Shown in pieces: positions 7,301 through 12,132 of a DNA stretch of 12,132 nt. The position numbers were made by a program, and so were the translations under genes. The notes beneath the pieces are model-generated. The model saw nothing but the letters and a program-made list of their open reading frames with translations, was not told where the DNA came from and ran no database searches. Location of the stretch: the NCBI GenBank assembly GCA_934277865.1, contig CAKQVW010000049.1:1-12132 (forward strand), read 5' to 3'. Positions within the stretch are counted from its first letter, which is position 1; each line of letters opens with the position of its first letter. The DNA comes from an uncultured Pseudobdellovibrionaceae bacterium. Lineage in GTDB: Bacteria > Bdellovibrionota > Bdellovibrionia > Bdellovibrionales > JAMPXM01.

Positions 7301-8569
7301 GAACAGACGCGAGAGACGCTCCTTGGCCTCCTCATCTGTCGCCAAGAAGAGCTTTCGCACCTCTTCGTCATTGAGGATCATGGTGATGATGTCATCCACC
7401 CAGCCCAGGGTGCCGCGGATACCATCTTCGTAGACGGTCGCACGTGCCGCAATCAATTCACCCGTCATCGGGTTAGAAGCCCATTGAGCAACACCAAGAA
7501 GTCCGCCTGGTGACTTTGCACCGTAGTAAGCAAGCGTGTTGTATCTTGGATCAACGACGTCAACGGCATGATCCTCGTTCAGGACAACGACATCGTCAGA
7601 ACGTCCAAGAGACTTCTTGAAGACCTCGTTCCACTCTTTTACGGCCTTACGTGTGACATCTTTGTACTTCTCTGCAAATCCCTTAGAGAGGTGCCAAACG
7701 ATTTTATTTGTCGAACACGACAGCGGCTTACCGTTTTTGTCGGTGCGGCCGGCTTCGCAAACGTTGTGCATCAATGCGTATGTGTTGTCCTCGAGCTTGG
7801 AGTCCAAAAAGCCCTTTTCAGGATCCTCGAGAAGCTGGCGTGTATAGAAGAATCCGAAACGCTGGAAGTCCTTTTCACGGTAATTGAGCTTTTCAAAGTC
7901 CGTTGCTTTGACCGGCATCAGATGGGTGCGAGCCACGACGCGCGAGCCAGGAGTGGCCATCGCCCAGAACAAAACACCTTCGTTCATCGAGAATTCGTTC
8001 AACCAAGAAATATGGCCGTCACTTTCGACCTTTGGATCTGTCAATTGAACGACATTTTCATAAGGCGCGACGCCGCCATAGAACGAGTTGAATTTGCCGA
8101 GAGTATTCGTCGGCTGCGACCAATCGACGCGCATGAATTTGCGTTGATTCCATGGGCGTTCACGATTCTCAACGATCTTATGAGTCGTCTCTTTAAAGTC
8201 ATTTTCCTCGCGCTGAATATCGAAATGATCTTTGATTGCATAAGAGGCGAGAATAGACTGCGTCTCTTGTTTGTTCATGGGATTGAACACTTCAAGAAAT
8301 TGAATTTCCGATTCTGTGATTCGCACTTTGACGAATCCGAAGTCCTCTGAGAATCCAGGGATCGCGCCAACCGCGTTGTTGGAATCGGCTTCTTCGATAC
8401 CACGGACCAGCGAGAACATCTTCCCTTCGAAATCCGACTTCGCCATGTAATGATCTGGGCTGACCATCGATTTGGTTTCTTTCGTCTTTGCACAAGCCGA
8501 AAGCGCCATCACCGCAAACACAGCAATCAGTGCCGTGAATTTACCCATCTTGTTCTGCCCTTGAGCCAT
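4364..8569 (-). CDS. Zinc-dependent metalloprotease lipoprotein (metzincin-type, DUF4953/DUF5117-like)
   Basis: This is a 1401-aa predicted lipoprotein. It has a signal peptide with lipobox LSAC (lipidated Cys26), followed by Ala-Lys and not Asp, so outer-membrane sorting is likely. The zinc site HEMGHAFGLRH (residues 634-644) matches the metzincin HExxHxxGxxH, with Glu635 as catalytic base and a Met-turn SIMDY (Met693) about 50 residues later. HNF after the third His and SxMDY are typical of DUF4953-type zinc proteases as I know them. A long N-terminal region precedes the catalytic domain, with an Ala/Ser-rich linker near 460-480. After the catalytic part come about 700 residues ending in a Gly/Pro-rich linker (about 1260-1330) and a helical tail. 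Ten other cysteines fall in five close pairs, suggesting disulfides. AAAGGGG precedes the ATG by 5 bases. The substrate is unknown. Confidence 0.93.
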   Translation of the reverse strand: MAQGQNKMGKFTALIAVFAVMALSACAKTKETKSMVSPDHYMAKSDFEGKMFSLVRGIEEADSNNAVGAIPGFSEDFGFVKVRITESEIQFLEVFNPMNKQETQSILASYAIKDHFDIQREENDFKETTHKIVENRERPWNQRKFMRVDWSQPTNTLGKFNSFYGGVAPYENVVQLTDPKVESDGHISWLNEFSMNEGVLFWAMATPGSRVVARTHLMPVKATDFEKLNYREKDFQRFGFFYTRQLLEDPEKGFLDSKLEDNTYALMHNVCEAGRTDKNGKPLSCSTNKIVWHLSKGFAEKYKDVTRKAVKEWNEVFKKSLGRSDDVVVLNEDHAVDVVDPRYNTLAYYGAKSPGGLLGVAQWASNPMTGELIAARATVYEDGIRGTLGWVDDIITMILNDEEVRKLFLATDEEAKERLSRLFPSTGGFKVQEDIQQLRMSMGMPVQSDLRLGMGLLPDAHNHSTASAKASAKSLAASFARGQRSPFQGSAYRKELSRKLAEPVGRSLARKESLMKKAPELFAVSEVDRLGGAIGGYDFTFGLIGAKQPAKSRLPSIQGLEHLHDVGSALREERARMINQAHTGVHGAELVEEAAIRYIRKILAKYPNVNDFKGQVAVIKAEIDQLTFYTTMLHEMGHAFGLRHNFHGSSDSKHYHPEYHRLAKQIEAEAELPADQKTVTPDDLHPYMFSSIMDYGGDFYAQAGGLGPYDFAAIKYAYNRTTDRNEDPVVKAGYKFCTDHQVNDSILCRRFDKGRNVSEITANMIEDYHTNWVLSHFRRDRANFEQRARGYPMGALVRYFIPIRQVMDEFIYSLIDAKDVAAGENECGTEHWKKSVDAGEIVNVCDPLAAEQAGVDPTDLSTFTAGLFAEQGFRKNPMEYEAYGLADLVFADAITKQFFVEVLGSTEPGTFIALPIAPGKFQLEQIPSSGNLEENLAEFAAERGIPTTPDVIGQMKQLVGRIEIGRYGKPFVSESDETGPFVRQKNIGAFFDKYVAMVALGIKDIGVPKYYRRSMTGNAYAYPQTKDFATQMIKAMITQKDRILTMPFKTQAGVIPVAVEPSLNLDVKSIGTITALVDFVSDSDESIADALRVCSLNDQGCRAGFGQKTVEFTTASGQDVYRAVQTLNSSSISFDLLSEAAAIDKDRKEWVSKMQKASDTIATNIMKLDELKGARESMIKTLEALEIKEMGEVIPMVFTDDEKTPSLWNVTKLIATKGEEIPLFLTLNMTQQAGGALEAVGGLVVAELQKIDPKNECPVQMPTANGAAEAQGGNKPGANGELPPVTGLRARGKGIRLGGGVVLRPGSPLLNNDAPVAQPEASANGGPKMPEHCAGILERKKTLVAAMTEFQGFAKGVGEILNGALEIKVAPMRVKRATDELQRAEANIRLIRRVSKAVGLE

Positions 8570-8593
8570 GCCGGCCCCTTTCTCGTTGGTTCT

Positions 8594-9539
8594 TTACAGC
8601 GACACAATAAGATCAAAGAAATACGTCGCCGCCTCTGGCGCGTAAAACCGGATCCGATTTGTTTGGCCGTCGGGCTCTAAGGTGCCGCGATCTGACGCGA
8701 CTCCAAGAGAGGCCGAAATTTTGTTTGTATGCGTAGTCGGCGCTGAACTGAGCCATCGTCGTAGCCCGTCCAACACCTTGAAAACTGATTGAATAACCGT
8801 ACAAGAAGCTCGCGCCGAACGAGATCTGATCATTGTGCGAATAAAACGCCATGGTCGTGCTGCGCAATGTGTGCGGAGAATTCACCACGCCATTGTCTCG
8901 AATGTCGTACTCGTAAAATGAATGGGTGTAACCAAAGCCCTGACGAAAACTCCAGTTGCCCAAGGTTTTTGCGCCGGTGACACTCACGCCATTCGACCAG
9001 AGGAAGGTACGACGGCGCGACTCATCGTTGGCCCCGATGGAGCCGCTCAACGAAACGGAAACCGCGTCGAGAGCCGAGAACTCGTAGTCTTTGCCGTTAC
9101 GAAAGCTCTTGGCCAGCGAAAGGCCGGGGTTATCAAACGAACCGACCGAGCCATCAGCCCGCTCGTACGAATATTCACGCGTGTAGCCGACTCGTGCCGT
9201 GGCATTGACTGCCGACTTTTTGTGAATCGCAGAACCAGTGAGCTGATACCAGCCACCGTAGGAAATCGGTTCGGCTTCGTTGGCCGATCGAGTTGTCTCG
9301 AACAGCAACTGACCTGTGAAAAGAAAGGGACTTTGAGTTTCGGCTTGAGCCGCATTGGCCGCCAAGGTCGCGGGATCGTTAGCAAGTGCCGCAGCCTGAG
9401 CGTTGGCGCGCGAGGCGAGGAAGTTGGAAGCCAAACCAAAGAAGATCACAAAAAAAACAAAGAGAGCGAGCGTCGAGAGTTTGGACCCTCTCGTCTCGAG
9501 CTGAGCTTCCATTTGCGATGGAATCTTTGAATTCAGCAC
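8594..9539 (-). pseudogene. Outer-membrane beta-barrel protein, frameshifted near the 3' end
   Basis: The intact reading frame (9539 to 8613) would give 308 aa. It starts with a long-n-region signal peptide (hydrophobic core about 21-40, likely cleavage after ANA at 45-47) and continues as alternating, aromatic-rich amphipathic strands typical of an outer-membrane barrel. After about residue 278 the frame becomes Arg-rich junk (RVRSRHLRARRP). The frame one base over instead continues with strand-like sequence (LGVASDRG, RIRFYAPE) and ends in TYFFDLIVSL, a good C-terminal barrel strand, at TAA 8594-8596. One extra base somewhere in about 8705-8735 explains this; the corrected protein would be about 314 aa. 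The GTG start at 9539 is chosen because AGGAG lies 8 bases upstream; the ATG at 9512 has no ribosome site. The gene ends 24 bp before the metalloprotease, so they are very likely co-transcribed. A true mutation and a read error cannot be told apart here. Confidence 0.8.
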
Positions 9540-9831
9540 TGCACCCTCTCCTCTGGCTCTCGTCCTCTGGCCCGCGGATACGTGCAGGCAAGCTCTACGC
9601 CAGGCCGTTTTGACACCACATAAATTGGCGAAAATACGGCCGGTTAAAGTGGTACCATAGTGGAGCCATGCGTCTAAGTGCCGTCGTCGGGCACTGACAA
9701 TATTTCAGGGTACATAAGGGATGTTGAGAAAGGAGAACACGGAGGGTGCGACTCGCCCTTATAGGTCACCATAGTTCGACCACACGTCGCCAAGGCTCTC
9801 CCTTGCGAAATCGCCCCTCCCAACTAGAACA
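9540..9831. other. Intergenic region upstream of the barrel/metalloprotease unit
   Basis: No convincing gene is seen. Contents worth noting: a perfect -35-like TTGACA at 9610-9615 on the plus strand, but with only a weak -10 candidate (AATACG at 9633) at 17-bp spacing; a 6-bp stem AGTGCC/GGCACT near 9677-9695; a direct repeat TCCTCTGGC just above the barrel gene; and two short plus-strand reading frames with similar starts (MRLSAVVGH and MRLALIGHH) at 9669 and 9746. I could not identify a convincing minus-strand promoter for the barrel gene. Confidence 0.4.
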
Positions 9832-10149
9832 TTAGAACCGGCCACCGAAGCCACCTTGCCTCAATTCGACCGATTCAAACTCGTGGCGCTCGAGGGCCTG
9901 CTTGCCAGGTCCGATCGACCGCACAAGGCGTGCAGAAAAGGCCCAGGCCCAGGCCGCGGCCACCGCGTAGAACACCGTCTGCACAAATCGCCACAGCGCC
10001 TGCCACGACCTCACTTTGGCCGACGATCTTGCCAGCTTTTGCGCTCGCGAAACACCTGTGTGGCCGCCAGCCACAAGCGCCAGCACGGCGAAGGCCTCCC
10101 TTTCGGACTCGTACTTCCAGCTTTTTATCTGACTTAACTTTTTATACAT
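9832..10149 (-). CDS. Small hypothetical membrane protein (105 aa)
   Basis: ATG at 10147-10149, TAA at 9832-9834. The N-terminus is basic and hydrophilic, a moderately hydrophobic Ala/Val/Gly stretch lies near residues 20-33, and one clear transmembrane helix covers about 55-75 (Trp/Phe/Ala-rich, including AWAWAFSA), flanked by Arg and Lys. The C-terminus ends in GGFGGRF. Codons are rich in G or C at the third position, like the neighbouring genes, which favours a real gene. The ribosome site is weak (TTGGAA about 7 bases upstream), and the upstream DNA is AT-rich with TATA-like stretches, as a promoter would be. An opposite-strand frame of similar length has no recognisable features and is taken as a shadow. 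The family is not recognised. Confidence 0.5.
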   Translation of the reverse strand: MYKKLSQIKSWKYESEREAFAVLALVAGGHTGVSRAQKLARSSAKVRSWQALWRFVQTVFYAVAAAWAWAFSARLVRSIGPGKQALERHEFESVELRQGGFGGRF

Positions 10150-10213
10150 ATATATTCCAATTTTTATTTAAGCATGAGACGGCCCTTCCGCGCCTCGTGA
10201 GACGCAGACAAAA
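10150..10213. promoter_or_regulatory. AT-rich upstream region of the 105-aa ORF, possible promoter
   Basis: On the minus strand the sequence contains TTAAATAAAAATT and TATATATG just before the 105-aa ORF, clearly more AT-rich than the surroundings. A sigma70-like promoter is plausible, but I cannot define a -35/-10 pair with good spacing. The rest of the stretch up to 10401 is described under the reading frame at 10214-10378. Confidence 0.25.
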
Positions 10214-10378
10214 CTATCTCGGTTTTTTAAATCGAACGGATGAACTGTTCGGAAGCTGACGGGACATCGCCGTTGCCATCGGAAACGAAGGATCGCTAGG
10301 CCCACCGTTTACTTTTCGATATTCTGTTACTTCCGTTGCCGCGTCGAAAACTGCGGCGATGATCGCATCGCTAAATTC
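10214..10378 (-). other. Protein-like open frame without a start codon (54 codons), possible gene remnant
   Basis: Between TAA (10379-10381) and TAG (10214-10216) on the minus strand lies a 54-codon open frame. Its translation looks like a real protein: an amphipathic helix with SDAIIAAVFDAATEVTEY, then a Gly/Pro turn and a basic end (VRFKKPR). No ATG, GTG or TTG occurs until two late ATGs (about codons 34 and 38), so as it stands it could not make the whole segment from a normal start. It could be the 3' remnant of a decayed gene, an accident, or a shadow: the plus strand has a similar-length frame without a start at 10261-10380. It is not recognised. Confidence 0.3.
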
Positions 10379-10379
10379 T

Positions 10380-10399
10380 TAGCTGCTACTTATCAGCTA
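10380..10399. repeat. Short inverted repeat downstream of the 45-aa ORF
   Basis: TAGCTG (10380-10385) pairs with CAGCTA (10394-10399) with an 8-nt loop. A second stem, GCGATG/CATCGC (10356-10361 and 10366-10371, loop ATCG), is followed on the minus strand by CGCAGTTTT. Together these could be a weak terminator after the 45-aa ORF, but the T-run is short and the stems are only 6 bp each. Confidence 0.3.
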
Positions 10400-10401
10400 C
10401 T

Positions 10402-10539
10402 TTATTTGGCTGCGACCAAGGCGCCGGTGACTCGGCTATCTTGAGGTGGGAGGACAAGCTCCAAACCCATGACTCCACCAAAATCACGCTCTGCAATACC
10501 GCAAATTCCGCGATCAGACTTAAGTTGGATGTTCAACAT
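10402..10539 (-). CDS. Small hypothetical protein (45 aa) with a strong ribosome binding site
   Basis: ATG at 10537-10539, TAA at 10402-10404. The start is supported by AAAGGAGG (10553-10546 on the minus strand) with 6-base spacing, the strongest Shine-Dalgarno in this window. The longer form from an ATG at 10599 would bury that site in coding sequence and has no good site itself, so I prefer the 45-aa product. It has no membrane segment. It begins with a short strand-like piece, contains a single Cys (ICGIAERDFGG), then a hydrophobic piece (GLELVLPP) and ends in VAAK. I do not recognise it. An inverted repeat about 56 bases above the start could be an operator. It stands alone, with no partner gene in the same direction except the uncertain frames below it. 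Confidence 0.6.
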   Translation of the reverse strand: MLNIQLKSDRGICGIAERDFGGVMGLELVLPPQDSRVTGALVAAK

Positions 10540-10545
10540 GCTCGT

Positions 10546-10553
10546 CCTCCTTT
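10546..10553 (-). promoter_or_regulatory. Consensus Shine-Dalgarno for the 45-aa ORF
   Basis: AAAGGAGG on the minus strand, 6 bases before the ATG at 10539. The full match to the anti-Shine-Dalgarno is the main evidence that this short frame is translated. Confidence 0.75.
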
Positions 10554-10594
10554 CATAGAGTTCGGTCGACATTTCCAGCTCGATCAGGTGGCAG

Positions 10595-10609
10595 CTCATT
10601 GAGAATGAG
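10595..10609. promoter_or_regulatory. Inverted repeat, candidate operator
   Basis: CTCATT-GAG-AATGAG, a perfect 6-bp inverted repeat with a 3-bp centre, lies in the gap between the 45-aa ORF (minus) and the ferredoxin gene (plus). A second palindrome, CCCTCGAGGG, is at 10643-10652. Either could bind a dimeric regulator. No regulator gene is in the window and the identity is not assignable. Confidence 0.3.
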
Positions 10610-10805
10610 TGGCGAGAAAACTTTCGCTTTCTTGCGCCCTGCCCCTCGAGGGATTAAGACCATGAGTTAACGATGATGCGAAATCCGTGCTCACGCAAGA
10701 AGATTTTCTAAATCAATTAGTTTTGTTTCGTTAATCTTTCTAGGCGATGAACTGGTGCCTCGGCTCGAATTGGAACCACCCAATTTGGAACTTCTGGAGA
10801 CGAAA

Positions 10806-11168
10806 ATGGAGAACAAAACTCGACCTTTCGACTTGCATGTCATGATTTGCACAAACACACGTGCACCTTCAGCCGACGGAAAACCCGTGAAACAGTCATG
10901 CGGCCCACTGGGCGGCGACCTGCTTCGCGGTGAACTCAAAGAATGGCTGAGAAACGAAATCCTAAGTCGCCCCAAGCTTCAGGGAAAGTTCCGAGCACGC
11001 GTCAACGGCTCGGGCTGTCTTGATTTCTGCACAAAAGGAATAGCCATGGCGATCTACCCCGAGGGCGAATTCCTTTTGTCCGTACAAAACACCGAGACGG
11101 ATCGCGAAGCCATCAAAGTCCTGCTGACAAAGAAACTCGACGAGGCCGAGAGAGATGCGAACCTCTAA
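10806..11168 (+). CDS. Thioredoxin-like [2Fe-2S] ferredoxin
   Basis: This 120-aa protein has the four-cysteine pattern of thioredoxin-fold [2Fe-2S] ferredoxins: Cys15 (MICTNTR), Cys32 (SCG), then Cys71 and Cys75 in GCLDFC. Around them is the usual fold, with a first strand at HVMICTN, a helix with LKEWLRNEI, a strand with RVNGSGC, and a late hydrophobic strand (GIAMAIYP). The family carries electrons in the cytoplasm or acts in redox sensing or Fe-S handling; the partner here is not known. I chose the ATG at 10806 because GGAG lies 6 bases upstream. A GTG at 10755 would add 17 residues before the fold and has no good ribosome site. The 3' end overlaps the uracil-DNA glycosylase start by 14 bp, so the two are translationally coupled. 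The long upstream gap (10700-10790) is AT-rich and should hold the promoter. Confidence 0.88.
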   Translation: MENKTRPFDLHVMICTNTRAPSADGKPVKQSCGPLGGDLLRGELKEWLRNEILSRPKLQGKFRARVNGSGCLDFCTKGIAMAIYPEGEFLLSVQNTETDREAIKVLLTKKLDEAERDANL

Positions 11169-11883
11169 GCCTGAGACATCGCTCAATCGTGAACTGATTG
11201 CCTGCACGCGATGCCCCCGATTGCGCAAACACTGCGAAGCGGTGGCACGTGGCGAAGTGCTTCCGCGCAAAGCTTATCTCGAGGAGGTGCGGAAAAACAC
11301 CTACTGGAAAAAACCGGTACCTGATTTCGGAACAACGCCGTCTCAAGTCCTCATCGTCGGACTTGCGCCGGCGGCCCATGGCGCCAATCGCACCGGAAGG
11401 ATGTTCACCGGCGATGATTCAGGCAAGTGGCTCTATCGCGCACTTCACAAGGCGGGCCTCGCGAGAACAGCCGGCTACGAGTCGGCTTCCGACAACGAAC
11501 TGATCAATACCTGCATCACCGCTACGGCTCACTGTGCCCCACCCGACAACAAACCAACGACCTCGGAAATCGCCAACTGTCGGCCATTCCTGGTTAAACG
11601 TTTTCAAATCGCTGAACCCAAAGTCGTGCTGGCACTGGGCGGAATCGCCTGGAAGTCTGCGCTGGACGTCTTGACCAATGAAATGGGATTCGAAAAACCC
11701 AAACCCACGCCGATCTTTTCCCATCTCGCAAAGGTTGAATTAAAGCGCCGCCCTCAAGACGAAAAGAGCGAATCTCTCTTCTTGATCGGCAGCTATCACC
11801 CAAGCCGACAAAATACGAACACAAAACGGCTGACAGAGCCGATGTTCGACTCTGTCTTCCGAATGGTGAATGACCTGCTGTAA
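11155..11883 (+). CDS. udgB: Uracil-DNA glycosylase, family 5 (UdgB type) with Fe-S cluster cysteines
   Basis: This 242-aa enzyme removes uracil and related damaged bases from DNA in base-excision repair. Motif 1 is GLAPAAHG (residues 69-76), the family 5 form that lacks the catalytic Asp/Asn of other families, and is continued by NRTGRMFTGDDSG. Motif 2 is HPSRQN (215-220) with His215. Fe-S ligand candidates are Cys17 and Cys20 (CTRC), Cys127 (CAPP) and Cys142 (NCRPFL), the spacing seen in the Fe-S uracil glycosylase families 4 and 5. Cys27 and Cys120 are extra. The ATG lies inside the ferredoxin gene, 14 bp before that gene ends, with GAGG about 7 bases upstream. Co-expression with a [2Fe-2S] ferredoxin is unusual and may matter. 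Only 9 bp separate its stop from that of the convergent pstS gene. Confidence 0.95.
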   Translation: MRTSKPETSLNRELIACTRCPRLRKHCEAVARGEVLPRKAYLEEVRKNTYWKKPVPDFGTTPSQVLIVGLAPAAHGANRTGRMFTGDDSGKWLYRALHKAGLARTAGYESASDNELINTCITATAHCAPPDNKPTTSEIANCRPFLVKRFQIAEPKVVLALGGIAWKSALDVLTNEMGFEKPKPTPIFSHLAKVELKRRPQDEKSESLFLIGSYHPSRQNTNTKRLTEPMFDSVFRMVNDLL

Positions 11884-11892
11884 GCGCTGCGC

Positions 11893-12132
11893 CTAGTTTG
11901 CTATTTTGGAAAGCGCCGGCTGCATCTTTTTAACAAGCGCCGCTGGCAATGGCGCGTAACCCAACGCGGGCGCCATTTTCTGACCGTCCGCCAAGGCCCA
12001 GTTCATCAAGCGAACCAGTTCGTCACCTGCCGGCTTAGCTGTTTTTTCGTAAGCCAAGAGATAGGCAAATGAGGAAATTGGATAGGATTTCGCGCCAGGC
12101 GCATTGGTCAGCGAAACCTTGAAGTCCGCTGG
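11893..12132 (-). CDS. pstS: Phosphate ABC transporter substrate-binding protein PstS, C-terminal part
   Basis: The frame is open from the right window edge to TAG at 11893-11895, giving the last 79 residues. The sequence YPISSFAYLLAYEK, followed by a helix with LVRLMNWALADGQ, then GYAPLP and a closing helix with LVKKMQPALSKI, is the well-known C-terminal end of PstS phosphate-binding proteins, where YAPLP is a hallmark. PstS binds inorganic phosphate in the periplasm and passes it to the PstCAB transporter, usually under PhoB control. The start, phosphate site and promoter are outside the window. Convergent with the uracil glycosylase gene. Confidence 0.93.
   Translation of the reverse strand, partial: PADFKVSLTNAPGAKSYPISSFAYLLAYEKTAKPAGDELVRLMNWALADGQKMAPALGYAPLPAALVKKMQPALSKIAN

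Noticed and set aside
8594..8613. Programmed frameshifting as the explanation for the barrel gene
   Set aside because: There is no typical slippery heptamer plus hairpin, and the product of the unshifted frame would be a defective barrel, so a mutation or sequence error is the simpler reading.
9610..9638. TTGACA as a real plus-strand promoter
   Set aside because: The -35 is perfect, but the best -10 candidates at 16-18 bp spacing match the consensus at only about half the positions, and there is no convincing gene behind it. Kept only as a note.
10174..10300. Short plus-strand frames starting at 10174 (8 codons) and 10241 (19 codons)
   Set aside because: No ribosome sites and no protein-like features; length is within chance.
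10755..10805. GTG start extending the ferredoxin by 17 residues
   Set aside because: No ribosome site is seen before the GTG, while GGAG is well placed for the ATG at 10806. The extra residues are outside the ferredoxin fold.

Overview
The window looks like chromosomal DNA of a GC-moderate Gram-negative bacterium. It encodes a lipoprotein signal peptide, an outer-membrane beta-barrel protein and the end of a periplasmic phosphate-binding protein. The gene style (large DUF4953-like metalloprotease lipoprotein, many lineage-specific hypotheticals, coiled-coil single-pass proteins) suggests a Bdellovibrionota or related 'delta-like' lineage. That assignment is inference, not proof. No rRNA, tRNA, CRISPR array, insertion sequence or prophage gene was seen.

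Layout. (1) 1-371 (+): 3' end of an unrecognised gene, whose stop overlaps tail-to-tail with the next gene. (2) 362-4270 (-): a cluster read right to left as RsmB/NSUN-type RNA m5C methyltransferase, short-chain dehydrogenase, single-pass coiled-coil protein with an acidic repeat-bearing tail, and exported HEAT-repeat protein. Spacing is tight (13 bp, about 59 bp, 0 bp), so this is probably one transcription unit. (3) 4297-4317: an intrinsic terminator on the minus strand separates this cluster from the unit upstream. (4) 4364-9539 (-): a two-gene unit of an outer-membrane beta-barrel protein, which carries a frameshift near its 3' end, followed 24 bp later by a 1401-residue lipoprotein zinc metalloprotease with a complete metzincin site. 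(5) 9540-10805: about 1.2 kb with no large gene. It holds a probable 105-aa membrane protein, a 45-aa ORF with a perfect Shine-Dalgarno, a protein-like reading frame without a start codon, and small inverted repeats. (6) 10806-11883 (+): a [2Fe-2S] thioredoxin-like ferredoxin overlapping by 14 bp a family 5 uracil-DNA glycosylase that itself has the Fe-S cluster cysteines. (7) 11893-12132 (-): C-terminus of PstS, cut by the window edge.

How the genes may work together. The beta-barrel and the lipoprotease probably form a cell-surface or outer-membrane proteolytic unit. The ferredoxin and glycosylase are probably coupled for base-excision repair or for care of the Fe-S cluster. The methyltransferase/dehydrogenase/coiled-coil/HEAT group has no obvious common pathway. 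The best candidates for something undescribed are the barrel-protease pair, the ferredoxin-glycosylase pair, the motif-repeat tail of the coiled-coil protein, and the small ORFs in the 9.6-10.7 kb gap.
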